Source: Pseudomonas sp. 8Z
Lineage (GTDB): Bacteria; Pseudomonadota; Gammaproteobacteria; Pseudomonadales; Pseudomonadaceae
Length of the DNA stretch: 64,000 nucleotides
Assembly: GCF_902506535.1 (NCBI RefSeq)
Contig: NZ_LR733827.1
Location: forward strand, 521,942 to 585,941
Reading direction: 5' to 3'
The first letter of the stretch is position 1, and each line of letters starts with the position of its first letter. Below, piece by piece: positions 26,230-37,002 of this stretch. The position numbers and the translations under genes are program-made. The notes below the pieces were generated by a model. It had not been told where the DNA came from and made no database searches. It worked only from the letters and a program-made list of their open reading frames with translations.

Positions 26230-26493
26230 ATGAGTGTGAATGATGAAAGCGTCGGGCTGGGCCGTCGTGGCTGTCTTGGGCTGTTGTTGGCGGGGGTGGC
26301 GTTCGTCGTACTGACCTTTGTTGGGCTCATCTACGTGATGACCCGCCCGCAGGACAGTGATATCGAGGCAGGCGAGCGTGCAGCCATTGAAGCCTGCTGG
26401 AAAAGCGCGCAGAGCACCGAACGTAGCTTCACCGAAGAAAGCTGCAAGGAGATGGAAAAGCAATTCGTGCGTAAGTTCGAGCGTCAGCCATGA
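26230..26493 (+). CDS. Small single-pass membrane protein, unknown
   Basis: 87 residues from the ATG at 26230. One membrane helix near residues 15-37 (LGLLLAGVAFVVLTFVGLIYVM) followed by an acidic/basic soluble tail with two cysteines (EACWKS, ESCKEME). Overlaps the next gene by 4 bases (ATGA), so the two are probably made together. No family recognised. Confidence 0.75.
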   Translation: MSVNDESVGLGRRGCLGLLLAGVAFVVLTFVGLIYVMTRPQDSDIEAGERAAIEACWKSAQSTERSFTEESCKEMEKQFVRKFERQP

Positions 26494-27068
26494 GTGTGTT
26501 GAAGCGTCTGAGTTTCAAGCATCTGGTGGTGGGCTTCTGTGTGTTGGCGCTTGGCGCTGTGGTGCTGATCTGGTGGCTCACGGGGGCTGCGTACTTGCGG
26601 CCTTATAGCGAAAAAACGGTGATCTTCGGGCAAAACACGCTGCGTTTGCCGGCGCAGATGGCGGGCCCTGGGCCTATCCGCGTGGTGCACTTCTGGGATC
26701 CGCAATGCCCTTGCAACGAGGAAACCGACGCGCACCTGCGCTATTTGATCGGTTTGCACCGTAATTCCGATGTCGAGTTCTACAGCGTGCAGAAGCCCGG
26801 TAGCAAAGGTGAGCTGGCGTCCTTTCTGCGCGGGCGCATGAAGCCTCTGGAGTACATCGAGGGGATGGAGTCGCTGCCGGCCAGCCCGGCGCTGGCTATT
26901 TGGGACCGTGCAGGCAATCTGGCCTATGCCGGCCCTTACAGTGAAGGGTTGGTGTGTAACTCCAGCAACAGTTTCGTCGAGCCCGTGCTCGAAGCGCTCA
27001 CGGAGGGGCGTGAGTTTACCCTGGCCAGTGGCCTTGCCGTCGGTTGCTACTGCGACTGGCAAGACTGA
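26490..27068 (+). CDS. DUF6436-type membrane-anchored thioredoxin-fold protein
   Basis: 192 residues. N-terminal membrane anchor (LVVGFCVLALGAVVLIWWL) and a periplasmic domain with RVVHFWDPQCPCNEETDAHL, in which CPC stands at the place of a thioredoxin active site, plus ASPALAIWDRAGNLAYAGPYSEG. Two more cysteines lie at the end (VGCYCDW). A redox role is possible but CPC is not a canonical CxxC. Forms a pair with the preceding small protein. Confidence 0.7.
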   Translation: MSVLKRLSFKHLVVGFCVLALGAVVLIWWLTGAAYLRPYSEKTVIFGQNTLRLPAQMAGPGPIRVVHFWDPQCPCNEETDAHLRYLIGLHRNSDVEFYSVQKPGSKGELASFLRGRMKPLEYIEGMESLPASPALAIWDRAGNLAYAGPYSEGLVCNSSNSFVEPVLEALTEGREFTLASGLAVGCYCDWQD

Positions 27069-27587
27069 TTCGGGAGCACCCCTCTTGTAGGTGCTCCGTC
27101 CTGCCCCCATCTCCTTTTCCAGTGACTGAGCCTGCTCACGTTTGCCGTGGTGCGGGCGCTCAGGCTGCGCGGCGCGCTGCGCACGCTGTTGCCTGGCCTG
27201 TCTGCGGCCTTGTCAGGGCTGAATCACGCTGTCGTCCGACTGTCATTGATTCCTGTCAATTTGCTTACAAACTGCCCTGTGGCAAGGGGTGTGATCATTT
27301 GTCGCACCCCTGTGCATTTGTCTGCTAATTGCCGTCAAATGTTGCAAATGTTTGCTTATATGCTGCGAAAAGCTCGTTTCGAGTGGCTTTGCAATGCGCG
27401 TGGATAGGCCGCTAATTAATTGTGCGGGGGCGCCATAGCCTTCAACATCGCGCTTATCCCACAGTTCTCACGCTTTGCTTGCAACGGATGCTCAAGCTTA
27501 GAGCACCCGCTGTCGGCCTTTTGCTCGATGGGCTGCATGTCGGCTGAAGCCAGAAATGTGGGACATCACTCAGCTGAAGGTCGTGAT
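27069..27587. other. Regulatory region before the cyo operon
   Basis: No gene. At its start GGAGCACC/GGTGCTCC (27073-27080 with 27090-27097) forms a hairpin after the DUF6436 gene without a T-run. Near 27285-27309 GGGGTGTGA/TCGCACCCC forms another. An ANR-like box lies at 27246-27259. The rest should hold the cyo promoter and leader. Confidence 0.55.
27246..27259. promoter_or_regulatory. ANR/FNR-like box upstream of cyoA
   Basis: TTGATTCCTGTCAA differs by one base from TTGAT-N4-ATCAA. It lies about 330 bases before the cyoA ATG. Oxygen control of terminal oxidase operons by ANR is well known in Pseudomonas, so a role in adjusting bo3 oxidase to oxygen is reasonable. Confidence 0.45.
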
Positions 27588-28511
27588 ATGAAAGAAGAGA
27601 AGTACCATCGTTTTGCGCGCTGGTTGGTGATGGCGATTGCCTTCTCAGCGCTCGGTGGATGTGACTGGGCACTGTTCAACTCGAAAGGGCAAATCGGCAT
27701 TGAACAGGGCAATCTCATCCTTATCTCCATTGGGCTCATGCTGATCGTGGTTCTCCCCGTGATCTTCATGACTTTCTGGTTTGGCTGGCGTTATCGCGAG
27801 TCCAACGAGAAAGCCACCTATACGCCTGACTGGGCGCATTCGCACAAGGTCGAAGTGATCGTCTGGGGCGTGCCTCTGATCATCGTGGCGATTTTGGCGG
27901 TGATCATCTGGGAAACCTCGCATTCGCTTGATCCTTACAAGCCGATCGAGTCGGACAAGCCGGCGCTGAACATCGAGGTGGTTTCGCTCGATTGGAAGTG
28001 GCTGTTCATCTACCCGGATCAGGGCGTAGCCGTGGTCAATGAGTTGGTGATTCCGGAGAACACTCCGGTGACGTTCCACATCACCTCCGATACCGTGATG
28101 AACACGCTGTCGATCCCGCAACTGGGCGGCATGATCTACGCCATGGCTGGTCAGCGTACTCAGCTGAACCTGATCGCCAATGAGCAGGGTGAGTTCTTCG
28201 GTCAGTCCGGTAACTACAGCGGCAGCGGTTTCTCGGCCATGCGTTTCACCACGCATTCGGTCAGCGACGAAGCCTTCGCGCAGTGGGTCGACAAGGTCAA
28301 GCAATCGCCTGAAGTCATGGACTTCGCTGCCTTCAAGCAAGTGGGCGAGCGCGGCGAGATGGTCAACCATCGTTACCCGATCTACCCGATTCGCTACTTC
28401 GGCCAGGTTGAACCCGACCTGTTCCGTAAGGTGATCGGTCAATACGTGACCCTGAAAGATTCTCAAAGCAAGGTTGTTGCCAAACACGGCGACGCCGACG
28501 CGGAGGAGTGA
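27588..28511 (+). CDS. cyoA: Cytochrome bo3 ubiquinol oxidase subunit II
   Basis: 307 residues from the ATG at 27588, GAAGG 7 bases upstream. Lipoprotein-type signal with lipobox LGGC (Cys25), two membrane helices ([40 protein letters not shown]), and the cupredoxin domain ([26 protein letters not shown]) without the CuA ligands, as in quinol oxidases. Reading further upstream is open but has no homology-like sequence. First gene of cyoABCDE. Confidence 0.96.
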   Translation: MKEEKYHRFARWLVMAIAFSALGGCDWALFNSKGQIGIEQGNLILISIGLMLIVVLPVIFMTFWFGWRYRESNEKATYTPDWAHSHKVEVIVWGVPLIIVAILAVIIWETSHSLDPYKPIESDKPALNIEVVSLDWKWLFIYPDQGVAVVNELVIPENTPVTFHITSDTVMNTLSIPQLGGMIYAMAGQRTQLNLIANEQGEFFGQSGNYSGSGFSAMRFTTHSVSDEAFAQWVDKVKQSPEVMDFAAFKQVGERGEMVNHRYPIYPIRYFGQVEPDLFRKVIGQYVTLKDSQSKVVAKHGDADAEE

Positions 28512-28513
28512 AG

Positions 28514-30502
28514 ATGTTTGGAAAGCTGACTCTGGATGCTGTTCCTTATCACGAGCCGATCGTGATGATCACCCTCGCCATGGTGGCGCTGGGTGGTCTG
28601 GCTCTGGTAGGGGCGGTGACCTACTTCAAGAAGTGGGGTTACCTGTGGAAAGAGTGGTTCACTTCGGTGGACCACAAGAAAATCGGTGTCATGTACATCA
28701 TCGTTGCGCTGGTCATGCTGGTGCGTGGCTTCGCCGATGCGATCATGATGCGTACCCATCTGGCGATGGCGCACGGTGACGGCAAGGGCTACCTGCCGCC
28801 TGAGCACTACGACCAGATCTTCACCGCGCACGGCATCATCATGCTGATCTTCGTGGCCATGCCACTGGTCACCGGCCTGATGAACATTGTCGTACCGCTG
28901 CAGATCGGCGCGCGTGACGTTGCGTTCCCCTACCTGAACTCGCTGAGCTTCTGGCTGTTCGTCGGTGGCGCACTGCTGATCAACCTGTCGTTGGGTCTGG
29001 GCGAGTTCGCCAAGACCGGCTGGGTGGCTTATCCGCCATTATCAGGAATTCAGTACAGTCCAGGCGTAGGTATGGATTACTACATCTGGAGTATGCAGCT
29101 ATCGGGCTTGGGTACGACCCTGACGGGCGTTAACTTCATCGCCACCATCCTGAAGATGCGTGCACCGGGCATGAGCCTGATGAAGATGCCGATTTTCACT
29201 TGGACCATCCTCATCACCTGCATCCTGATCTGCGGCGCCTTCCCTCCGCTGACCGCGACGCTGGCGATGCTGTCGCTCGACCGCTACCTGGATTTCCACT
29301 TCTTCACCAGTGAGCTGGGCGGCAACCCGATGATGTATGCCAACCTGTTCTGGGTCTGGGGTCACCCCGAGGTGTACATCCTCATCCTGCCAGCGTTTGG
29401 TGTGTTCTCCGAAGTGGTCGCGACCTTCTCGCGCAAGACCCTGTTCGGTTATGCCTCGATGGTTTGGGCGACTGCGGCCATCGGCGTGCTGTCGTTCGTG
29501 GTGTGGCTGCACCACTTCTTCACCATGGGTTCCGGTGCCAGCGTCAACGCTTTCTTCGGCATCATGACGGCGATCATCGCGATCCCGACCGGGGTGAAGA
29601 TCTTCACTTGGCTGTTCACCATCTTCCGTGGCCGTCTGCAACTCAACGCCATGACTTGGATGACCCTGGGCTTCCTCGTGACCTTCTCCATCGGTGGTAT
29701 GACCGGTGTGTTGATGGCGGTACCGGCTGCTGACTTCGTGCTGCACAACAGCCTGTTCCTGATCGCTCACTTCCATAACGTGATCATCGGTGGTGCCGTG
29801 TTCGGTTACCTGGCCGGTATCATCTACTGGTTCCCGAAAGCCTTCGGCTTCAAGCTGATCGATCGCTTTGGTCGTTACTCCTTCTGGTGCTGGCTGATTG
29901 GCTTCTACTTCGCCTTCATGCCGCTGTACGTGCTGGGCTTCATGGGTATGACCCGTCGTCTGAACCACTTCGACAACCCGGCCTGGGTACCGTGGATTCA
30001 GGTGGCTGTGGTCGGTGCGGTGCTGATCGGTATTGGCATCATCTTTACCGTCGTGCAGTTCCTCACCAGCTACATCAAGCGTAAGGAAAACCGCGACGTC
30101 ACTGGCGACCCGTGGGATGGCCGTACCCTGGAATGGGCGACTTCCTCGCCACCTCCGTTCTACAACTTCGCCGTCATTCCGACTGCGGACAAGATCGACG
30201 CCTTCTACGAGGCGAAGAAGAACGGTGTCGAGCTGATGCCTGTGCCGGAGCACTACGAGCCGATTCACATGCCGAAGAACACCGGCAATGGTCTGGTCGT
30301 GTCGCTGTTCGTCATCGCCTTTGGTTTCGCCATGATCTGGCATATCTGGTGGCTGGCCATCGTAGGTCTGGTCGGCGCAGTGGTCAGCTTCATCGTGCGT
30401 TCCTTCGATGAAGACATCGACTACTACGTGCAGCCCGAAGAGATCGCTCGCATCGAGCAAGCGCATCTTCAATCCAAAGCAAACGCAGTCGTACAGGCAT
30501 AA
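28514..30502 (+). CDS. cyoB: Cytochrome bo3 ubiquinol oxidase subunit I
   Basis: 662 residues, the family length. GGAGGAG stands 5 bases before the ATG. Fifteen or so membrane helices; heme-copper oxidase signature WGHPEVYI, the HHFFTMG copper-B histidines, and [10 protein letters not shown] near the heme ligands. Carries heme b, heme o3 and CuB, reduces O2 to water and pumps protons. Confidence 0.97.
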   Translation: MFGKLTLDAVPYHEPIVMITLAMVALGGLALVGAVTYFKKWGYLWKEWFTSVDHKKIGVMYIIVALVMLVRGFADAIMMRTHLAMAHGDGKGYLPPEHYDQIFTAHGIIMLIFVAMPLVTGLMNIVVPLQIGARDVAFPYLNSLSFWLFVGGALLINLSLGLGEFAKTGWVAYPPLSGIQYSPGVGMDYYIWSMQLSGLGTTLTGVNFIATILKMRAPGMSLMKMPIFTWTILITCILICGAFPPLTATLAMLSLDRYLDFHFFTSELGGNPMMYANLFWVWGHPEVYILILPAFGVFSEVVATFSRKTLFGYASMVWATAAIGVLSFVVWLHHFFTMGSGASVNAFFGIMTAIIAIPTGVKIFTWLFTIFRGRLQLNAMTWMTLGFLVTFSIGGMTGVLMAVPAADFVLHNSLFLIAHFHNVIIGGAVFGYLAGIIYWFPKAFGFKLIDRFGRYSFWCWLIGFYFAFMPLYVLGFMGMTRRLNHFDNPAWVPWIQVAVVGAVLIGIGIIFTVVQFLTSYIKRKENRDVTGDPWDGRTLEWATSSPPPFYNFAVIPTADKIDAFYEAKKNGVELMPVPEHYEPIHMPKNTGNGLVVSLFVIAFGFAMIWHIWWLAIVGLVGAVVSFIVRSFDEDIDYYVQPEEIARIEQAHLQSKANAVVQA

Positions 30503-30504
30503 CC

Positions 30505-31131
30505 ATGACCGCATACGAGTCTACTAACCACGCTCATGGTCACGATGACCATGAGCACCACCACCACGACACCAGCGGGTTGAAGCTTTTCGGTTTCTGG
30601 CTGTACCTGATGACCGACTTGCTGATCTTCGCCACCATCTTCGCCACCTTCGCGGTGCTGAGTACGTCCTTCGCCGATGGTCCAACCGCGAAGGAAATGC
30701 TCGGTGGCGGCCTGCATCTGGTGTTGGTTGAAACCTTCGCCCTGCTGTTCTCCAGTATCACCTACGGTATGGCCATGCTGGCCACCTACCGGGGTGACAA
30801 GGGCGCTGTGCTGCGCTGGCTGGGCATCACCTTCCTGTTGGGTGCGACCTTTATCAGCATCGAGCTGTATGAGTTCAATCACCTGATCCACGAAGGTGCT
30901 GGCCCGCAAACCAGTGCTTACTGGTCGGCGTTCTTCACCCTGGTCGGTACTCACGGTCTGCACGTCAGTGCTGGTCTGCTGTGGATGCTGGTGCTGATGT
31001 ATCAGGTCAGCACCCGTGGCCTGACCGACACCAACAAGACCCGTGTTGGCCTGCTCAGCTTGTTCTGGCACTTCCTCGACGTGGTCTGGATCTGCGTATT
31101 TACCGTCGTCTACCTGATGGGGGTGTTGTAA
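30505..31131 (+). CDS. cyoC: Cytochrome bo3 ubiquinol oxidase subunit III
   Basis: 208 residues with five membrane helices and [17 protein letters not shown] at the C terminus. The N terminus is unusually His-rich ([14 protein letters not shown]), which could bind metal. Two bases after cyoB; the next ATG follows its stop directly. Confidence 0.96.
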   Translation: MTAYESTNHAHGHDDHEHHHHDTSGLKLFGFWLYLMTDLLIFATIFATFAVLSTSFADGPTAKEMLGGGLHLVLVETFALLFSSITYGMAMLATYRGDKGAVLRWLGITFLLGATFISIELYEFNHLIHEGAGPQTSAYWSAFFTLVGTHGLHVSAGLLWMLVLMYQVSTRGLTDTNKTRVGLLSLFWHFLDVVWICVFTVVYLMGVL

Positions 31132-31467
31132 ATGGCTCATCAAGACAACCACGCCGCACACGCGGTGGGCTTCAAGGACTACCTGACCGGTTTCATCCTG
31201 TCGGTAATCCTGACGGTCATTCCGTTTGCTCTGGTCATGTACCCTGACGTGCTGGGCCTGAGCCGTGGCGCGACCCTGATCACCGTGGTGCTGTTCGGCC
31301 TGGTGCAGGTGCTCGTTCACCTGGTGTACTTCCTGCACATGAAGACGGACGAAGAAGGCCGCTGGAACGTGATTTCGATGATCTTCACTGTGTTGATCAT
31401 TGCGTTCGTAGTGGGCCTGTCGGTCTGGATCATGTGGAGCATGCACTATCACATGATGGTCAACTGA
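31132..31467 (+). CDS. cyoD: Cytochrome bo3 ubiquinol oxidase subunit IV
   Basis: 111 residues with three membrane helices ([57 protein letters not shown]). Assists CuB binding during assembly in E. coli. Its stop shares one base with the cyoE start. Confidence 0.95.
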   Translation: MAHQDNHAAHAVGFKDYLTGFILSVILTVIPFALVMYPDVLGLSRGATLITVVLFGLVQVLVHLVYFLHMKTDEEGRWNVISMIFTVLIIAFVVGLSVWIMWSMHYHMMVN

Positions 31468-32420
31468 TGCTGGCGCTCCTGAAGCAATACCTCAACCTCG
31501 CCAAGCCAGGCATCGTCTTCGGAAATCTGATTTCCGTTACGGGCGGTTTCTTCCTGGCTTCGCGTGGCGATGCTGACTTGGCACTGTTCTTCGCGACAGC
31601 GCTGGGGGTTTCGCTGGTTATCGCCTCAGGCTGCGCGTTCAACAACTACATCGATAGGGACATCGACCAGAAGATGGAGCGAACCCGTAACCGGGTTCTG
31701 GTGCAGGGGCTGATTTCCCCTGCACACGCCATCATCTATGCCTGCGTGCTTGGGGTTGCGGGTGTGGCACTGCTGTATGCCGCCACCAATACCCTGGCTG
31801 TGCTGCTGGTGCTGATGGGCTTCGTGGTCTACGTCGGCTTTTACAGCCTGTGGCTCAAGCGTGGCTCGGTCTACGGCACTCTGGTGGGCAGTCTGTCAGG
31901 GGCTGCTCCGCCCGTGGTGGGCTACTGTGCGGTCAGTAACGAGTTCGATACTGGCGCCGCCATCTTGTTGTTGATCTTCAGCTTGTGGCAGATGCCGCAT
32001 TCCTATGCCATCGCCATCTTCCGTTTCAATGACTACCAGGCCGCGAACATCCCGGTGCTGCCGGTCATCAAGGGGATCTCGGCTGCCAAGCGGCAGATCG
32101 TGCTGTATATCGCCGCCTTCGTGGTCGCGACCCTGATGCTGACCTTGAGCGGCTATGCCGGTTACAGCTACTTCGTGGTCGCCGCGTTGAGCGGTGCCTA
32201 CTGGCTGTGGATGGGCGTGTCGGGCTACAAGGCCGCTGATGACCGAGTATGGGCGCGCAAGCTGTTCATGTTCTCGATCGTCACCATCACCATGCTCAGC
32301 GTGATGATGTCGGTGGACTTCGCAGCCACGCCGGATCAGGTGTTGATGACCTCCATCAATCACTTGTGCAGTCAGTTTGGCTCGGCGCAGGGCATCTGCG
32401 CTGTGGTCGCTGGTATCTGA
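31467..32420 (+). CDS. cyoE: Protoheme IX farnesyltransferase (heme O synthase)
   Basis: 317 residues, UbiA-family prenyltransferase. [20 protein letters not shown] and the first Asp-rich site [18 protein letters not shown], second conserved loop [20 protein letters not shown]. Adds farnesyl to heme b to give heme O for the oxidase encoded just upstream. Start ATG overlaps the cyoD stop. The C-terminal ~20 residues are longer than in E. coli CyoE. Confidence 0.96.
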   Translation: MLALLKQYLNLAKPGIVFGNLISVTGGFFLASRGDADLALFFATALGVSLVIASGCAFNNYIDRDIDQKMERTRNRVLVQGLISPAHAIIYACVLGVAGVALLYAATNTLAVLLVLMGFVVYVGFYSLWLKRGSVYGTLVGSLSGAAPPVVGYCAVSNEFDTGAAILLLIFSLWQMPHSYAIAIFRFNDYQAANIPVLPVIKGISAAKRQIVLYIAAFVVATLMLTLSGYAGYSYFVVAALSGAYWLWMGVSGYKAADDRVWARKLFMFSIVTITMLSVMMSVDFAATPDQVLMTSINHLCSQFGSAQGICAVVAGI

Positions 32421-32429
32421 CCTCGGCTC

Positions 32430-32483
32430 TGGGGGAGGGGCTTTAGCTGCGACGGTCGCCGCTGAGGCGCCTCCCACGGGGTT
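32430..32483. repeat. REP copy after cyoE
   Basis: GGGGGAGGGGCTTTAGCTGCGACGGTCGCCGCTGAGGCGCCTCCCAC; the same unit is repeated at 32600-32652 in the same orientation. Palindromic and probably transcribed in the cyo mRNA tail. Confidence 0.8.
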
Positions 32484-32519
32484 GTGGATGCGCGCTTTAC
32501 ATCCCCCGTTTGTGCACAT

Positions 32520-32590
32520 GTAGCCTGGGTAGAGCACCGCGAAACCCGGGTAATTCGTTTCCGGGTTTCGCTTTGTTCTACCCAGGCTAC
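32520..32590. repeat. Long hairpin repeat between two REP copies
   Basis: Outer arms GTAGCCTGGGTAGA and its inverse TCTACCCAGGCTAC; inner arms GCGAAACCCGGG and CCGGGTTTCGC. About 25 paired bases in all. It can act as a bidirectional transcript end between cyoE and arsC. Confidence 0.75.
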
Positions 32591-32599
32591 GCCAACTTC

Positions 32600-32652
32600 G
32601 TAGGAGGGGCTTTAGCCGCGACAGTCGCCGCTGCAGCGCCTCCCACGGGGTT
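32600..32652. repeat. Second REP copy before arsC end
   Basis: GTAGGAGGGGCTTTAGCCGCGACAGTCGCCGCTGCAGCGCCTCCCACGGGGTT; ends at the arsC stop codon. Near-identical to the copy at 32430. Confidence 0.8.
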
Positions 32653-33122
32653 CACTCCTGGCCGATACGATTGAGCGCCTGCTGCAGTTCGTCGCGGCTC
32701 ATGTCCGCCAGGGGCAGGGCGAGGAAGGCGCGGCAGCGTCGCTCGATATGCGCCAGGGTGGCCTGGAACGCGGCGTCGATGGTGGCCTCGTCGCCTTCTA
32801 CGTGGGACGGATCTTCCAAGCCCCAGTGGGCTTTCAGTGCTGGGCCGAAGTAAACCGGGCAAGCCTCGCCGGCCGCCTTGTCGCAGACGGTGATGACGAT
32901 ATCCGGCGGGCAACCTTCGAAGGCGTCGTTGCCCTTGCTGCTCAGGCCTTCGGTGGCGATGCCGACTTCACGCAGGCTGGCCAGGGTGCGCGGCAGCACC
33001 TCGCCGCGTGGGAAACTGCCAGAGCTGACAGCTTGGTGCTCGTTCGGCGCCAGGTGGTTGAACAGGGCTTCGGAGAGGATGCTGCGGCAACTGTTGGCCG
33101 TGCACATGAACAGGACTTGCAT
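32652..33122 (-). CDS. arsC: Arsenate reductase, low-molecular-weight phosphatase type
   Basis: 156 residues. The phosphatase P-loop CTANSCR at residues 7-13 plus the two shuttle cysteines C80 and C88 (VCDKAAGEAC) mark the thioredoxin-coupled class of ArsC. Reduces arsenate to arsenite for export by the ArsB encoded just upstream. Last gene of arsRBC, 14 bases after arsB. Confidence 0.94.
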   Translation of the reverse strand: MQVLFMCTANSCRSILSEALFNHLAPNEHQAVSSGSFPRGEVLPRTLASLREVGIATEGLSSKGNDAFEGCPPDIVITVCDKAAGEACPVYFGPALKAHWGLEDPSHVEGDEATIDAAFQATLAHIERRCRAFLALPLADMSRDELQQALNRIGQE

Positions 33123-33136
33123 CGGAAGGCTCCAGG

Positions 33137-34420
33137 TCAGAGGCTCAGGCGTAGGGCCAGGGCCGATAGGGTGAGCAGCAGCACTGGCAGTGTGAGCACG
33201 ATGCCGACCTTGAAGTAGTAGCCCCAGGTCACGCGGATGCCCTTGCGCGCCAGTACGTGCAGCCAGAGCAGGGTGGCCAGGCTGCCGATGGGGGTGATTT
33301 TAGGGCCCAGGTCGCATCCAATGACGTTGGCGTAGATCATCGCTTCACGCACCGCGCCGCTGGCCTGGCTGGCGTCGATGGCCAGCGCCCCGATCAGCAC
33401 GCTGGGCATGTTGTTCATGATCGAGGAGAGTAGGGCGCTGAGCAGGCCGGTGCCGAGCGCGGCGGCCCACAGGCCCTGAGCGGCCAGTGCGTCGAGCAGC
33501 ACGGTGAGCTGGCCGGTGAGGCCGGCGTTGCTCAGGCCGTAGACCACCAGATACATACCCAGCGAGAACACGACTACCTGCCACGGCGCACCACGCAGCA
33601 CCTTGCCGGTGGCGATGTGTTGACCGCGCTGGGCGACGCCGAATAACACGGCGGCGCAGACCACGGCAATCGCACTGATTGGAATGCCCAGCGGCTCTAG
33701 CGCGAACAGGCCGATCAGCAGAGCCAGCAGGACGATCCAGCCGCCGACGAAGGTACGCGGATCGCGGATCGCCTCGCGCGGCGTTGGCAGGCTGTCGACG
33801 GCATAGCGCGCCGGGATGTCGCGGCGGAAGAACAGCCAGAGCATGCCCAGCGTGGCCGCCACGCTGACCAGATTGACCGGCACCATCACTGCGGCGTAGG
33901 CGCCGAAGCCGAGGTCGAAGTAGTCGGCCGAGACGATGTTGACCAGATTCGACACCACCAACGGCAGGCTGGCGGTGTCGGCGATGAAACCTGCAGCCAT
34001 GACGAAGGCCAGGGTCGAGGCTGGCGAGAAGCGCAAGGCCAGCAGCATGGAGATGACGATGGGGGTGAGGATAAGCGCCGCACCGTCATTGGCGAACAGT
34101 GCCGAAACCCCGGCGCCGAGCAGGATGCAGAAGGCGAACAGGCTTGCGCCGCTGCCGTTGGCCCAGCGCGCCACATGCAGAGCCGCCCACTCGAAAAAGC
34201 CAGCTTCGTCGAGCAGCAGGCTGATGATGATGAGGGCGATGAATGTGGTGGTGGCATTCCACACGATATGCCACACGATCGGGATGTCACTCAGGCTGAC
34301 CACGCCAGCGAGCAGGGCGAGCAGGGCGCCGAGCGAGGCGCTCCAGCCGACGCCCAGGCCGCGCGGCTGCCAGATGACCAGAATCAGAGTGAACAGAAAA
34401 ATAGCGCAGGCAATCAGCAT
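33137..34420 (-). CDS. arsB: Arsenite efflux pump ArsB
   Basis: 427 residues, about 12 membrane helices. [38 protein letters not shown] and [21 protein letters not shown] are the ion-transporter signatures of ArsB. Inner-membrane arsenite/antimonite exporter driven by the proton gradient. 9 bases after arsR. Confidence 0.95.
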   Translation of the reverse strand: MLIACAIFLFTLILVIWQPRGLGVGWSASLGALLALLAGVVSLSDIPIVWHIVWNATTTFIALIIISLLLDEAGFFEWAALHVARWANGSGASLFAFCILLGAGVSALFANDGAALILTPIVISMLLALRFSPASTLAFVMAAGFIADTASLPLVVSNLVNIVSADYFDLGFGAYAAVMVPVNLVSVAATLGMLWLFFRRDIPARYAVDSLPTPREAIRDPRTFVGGWIVLLALLIGLFALEPLGIPISAIAVVCAAVLFGVAQRGQHIATGKVLRGAPWQVVVFSLGMYLVVYGLSNAGLTGQLTVLLDALAAQGLWAAALGTGLLSALLSSIMNNMPSVLIGALAIDASQASGAVREAMIYANVIGCDLGPKITPIGSLATLLWLHVLARKGIRVTWGYYFKVGIVLTLPVLLLTLSALALRLSL

Positions 34421-34429
34421 GGTGTGTTC

Positions 34430-34786
34430 TCAGCAACAGGTCGTGAGGCGAGTGGGGCGATCACCCATGTGAGCCAGGCGCTTGGCATCCTGCTCCAGCC
34501 AGGTGCGATTGGCGGCCAAGGTGGCGGCGATTACCTCGCGTACCCACTGCGGCAGATCTTCGCCCAGACGGTAGTAAACCCATTGTCCTTGGCGACGATC
34601 CTGCAATAGGCCGCTTGCGCGCAGTTGCGCCAAGTGGCGGGAAATCTTCGGCTGGCTGTCGCTCAGTGCGCAAACCAGCTCGCACACGCACAGCTCGCCT
34701 TGGGCGGCGATCAGCAATATGGCGCGTGCGCGTGTCTCGTCCGCCAGGGCTTTGAACAGGGCGTGCGGTCTAAGATTCTCGGGCAT
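34430..34786 (-). CDS. arsR: Arsenical-responsive repressor ArsR
   Basis: 118 residues. Winged helix with ELCVCELVCALSDSQPKISRHLAQLRASGLL; C33, C35 and C39 form the As(III) site of the classic type. Releases DNA when arsenite binds, switching on arsRBC. A dyad upstream (34800-34831) is the likely operator. Confidence 0.94.
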   Translation of the reverse strand: MPENLRPHALFKALADETRARAILLIAAQGELCVCELVCALSDSQPKISRHLAQLRASGLLQDRRQGQWVYYRLGEDLPQWVREVIAATLAANRTWLEQDAKRLAHMGDRPTRLTTCC

Positions 34787-34799
34787 TGGCTGGCTCTAT

Positions 34800-34831
34800 A
34801 TATGGATTGGCGAATATACGGAAATCCATAT
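34800..34831. promoter_or_regulatory. Candidate ArsR operator
   Basis: ATATGGATT and AATCCATAT, 9-base perfect arms with 14 bases between, starting 14 bases before the arsR ATG. ArsR-family operators are dyads of this kind overlapping the promoter. Confidence 0.6.
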
Positions 34832-34963
34832 GTGTTGGGCAAATTCAGAATCTGGCAGTTGCCCTCGCTGGGGACTGTGAGGGGGCAGCCTGTAAATGTG
34901 GGGGTATTGAGAGCAGGCGTCAGTGCAAGCCGTAGCATGACGGCTTGCACTGACGCAGGGAGG

Positions 34964-36610
34964 TTACAAGCGGAAGCGGCTGACCAGTCCGTCCAGTTGC
35001 GAGGAGAGGGCTTGAAGGTCACTGCTGGCCTGGTTGAGCTGGTCGGCGATGTGAGTGGTGCCAACGGTCAGCTCATTGATATCGACGATATTGCGGTTGA
35101 TCTCTTCAACCACGCTGGACTGTTCCTCGGTGGCGGTGGCGACTTGGATATTCTGATCGCTGATCTGGCCGATATGGCTATTGATCTGCTCCAGTGCAGC
35201 CGATGCCTTGTTCGCGTAATCGACCACCAGAGCGCTCTGTCGTTGACCTTTGGCCATGGCCTCGACTGCCGAGCGAGACTCGTTCTGCAGGCGGTCGATA
35301 ACCTGCTGAATTTCCTCGGTGGAGGCGCCGGAGCGGCTGGCCAGGGTACGCACCTCATCTGCCACCACGGCGAAACCGCGGCCTTGCTCACCGGCACGGG
35401 CTGCCTCGATAGCGGCGTTGAGAGCCAGCAGGTTGGTCTGCTCGGAGATGCTGCGGATGGTGTTGAGTGTGGTGCTGATGGCGTTGGTCTGCGAGGCCAG
35501 CGCTTCGATCACCTTGGCTGCCTGCTCCAGCTCGCCATTGAGGGCGTTGATCTGCTGCTGCGCCTGGCTGACCACTTTGCCGCCATCACCGGCATGCTGG
35601 GTCGCTTCACGCGCCACGTCGGCGGCGTTTTCGGCATTGCGTGCGATTTCGTTAACGGTCGAGCCCAGTTCATTGATAGCGGTGGCCACCTGTACCGTGC
35701 GGTCGCTCTGCGCTGCGCAGTTGCTCTGGGTCAGACGGGCACGTTCGGCCACATCGCGTGCCATGCCGGACAACTGCCGCGAGTTGTCGGCAAGTTGGCG
35801 CATGGCGCCGTGCACCTTGTCGATGAACTGGTTGAAGCTGCGAGCGATCTCGCTCAGTTCATCCTGGCCAGGCAGGTCGATGCGAGTATCGAGAGCCAGG
35901 TTGTCGGCAGCTTGGCCCAGGCTGCTCTGGAGCACGGCGACGCGGCGGCGCAATTGAATGACGATCAGCCAGGAGACGAGCAGCGATACCAGAATGCCGA
36001 CAACGATAATGGCAATCTGGCGGGTCAGCCCGTCGTCATAACTTTGGGCGCTGTACAGATTTTGCTGCTCAGCCTGCTTGAGCAGGACATCGAGCAGGTC
36101 GTTGGTGCCTTGACGCATCACCCCGTAGGACTTGGCGTACTGGTCACGATAAATCTGTTGCGCACGGGCCATGTCGCCTGCCTCGAAGGCGGCGAGCATG
36201 GGGTTCAGCTCGTTGCTTACCACTGCCTCGAATTGATCGAGCAGTTGTTGAGCCTGGGCCTTACGCTCGGGATTGACTTGCGCTGACACCGCCTGGCGCA
36301 TCGCCGCGCGCATGTCGGGGATGTCTTCATTGCGGGCGTCCTGCACGCGCGATTTGACCCCGCGTTCATCACGTAGCGGGGTGTCTTGCAGCAGCATCAT
36401 GTCGATACCCACACGCATGCGCGGCACGCGTGAGGCGACCTCGGCCATCGCGCGCATGGGGGCTGCGGTATTGAGATAAAGAACTTCCGTGTTCTGGTGC
36501 ATGCGGGACATGCTGTTCAGGCTGGCCAGGGCTACCAAGAGCAGGGCGATGCAGGGTATTGCCACCGCTATGATCAGGCGGGTTTTCAGGGACACGGCGT
36601 CGAGACGCAT
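34964..36610 (-). CDS. Methyl-accepting chemotaxis protein
   Basis: 548 residues from the ATG at 36610 with CGGAG about 8 bases upstream. Membrane helices near 10-32 and 187-210 enclose a ~150-residue periplasmic four-helix ligand domain; HAMP follows, then the signalling tip ([38 protein letters not shown]). No C-terminal NWETF-type tether for CheR. Ligand unknown. Monocistronic. Confidence 0.92.
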   Translation of the reverse strand: MRLDAVSLKTRLIIAVAIPCIALLLVALASLNSMSRMHQNTEVLYLNTAAPMRAMAEVASRVPRMRVGIDMMLLQDTPLRDERGVKSRVQDARNEDIPDMRAAMRQAVSAQVNPERKAQAQQLLDQFEAVVSNELNPMLAAFEAGDMARAQQIYRDQYAKSYGVMRQGTNDLLDVLLKQAEQQNLYSAQSYDDGLTRQIAIIVVGILVSLLVSWLIVIQLRRRVAVLQSSLGQAADNLALDTRIDLPGQDELSEIARSFNQFIDKVHGAMRQLADNSRQLSGMARDVAERARLTQSNCAAQSDRTVQVATAINELGSTVNEIARNAENAADVAREATQHAGDGGKVVSQAQQQINALNGELEQAAKVIEALASQTNAISTTLNTIRSISEQTNLLALNAAIEAARAGEQGRGFAVVADEVRTLASRSGASTEEIQQVIDRLQNESRSAVEAMAKGQRQSALVVDYANKASAALEQINSHIGQISDQNIQVATATEEQSSVVEEINRNIVDINELTVGTTHIADQLNQASSDLQALSSQLDGLVSRFRL

Positions 36611-37002
36611 GGGCGAACTCCGGTTCTTGGGTGTATGTAACGCATTGGCGAGCAAGCTGCGCCAGCGCCACTGTTGTTATATCGGCGTGCTGGTAGGGAG
36701 CATGAGAGCAGTCTTGGTTAAATCTGGTGCATGGTTTGAGGGTTGTCGAACCGTCTGCATCAATCAGAGGGTGCCGTCTATCGGGTAGGCCATGTGCGCG
36801 GGCAGCTTGTTGTGTTGCATGGCGAAGAAACCTGGAGGAAATATGTAGAAGCCTATGGCGGCATGTTTGGCTTTTCACTTAAACCCCATACGGCAACCCA
36901 TGGTCGGCTGTGCCAGCCATGCCAGCATCAATCAGCGGATTCGTGCCGCGTGGGCAAGCTGGCGTAACATCGCGCTTCGCCCTCGTTCAAGAGCCCGTAC
37001 GC
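36611..37002. other. Intergenic region between MCP and DUF3087 genes
   Basis: Both flanking genes point away from it. I see no gene, RNA gene or clear repeat; promoters of both must lie here. Confidence 0.4.

Noticed and set aside
29099..30514. Open frame of 471 codons opposite cyoB
   Set aside because: His/Asp/Glu-rich antisense translation with no motif; cyoB is certain.
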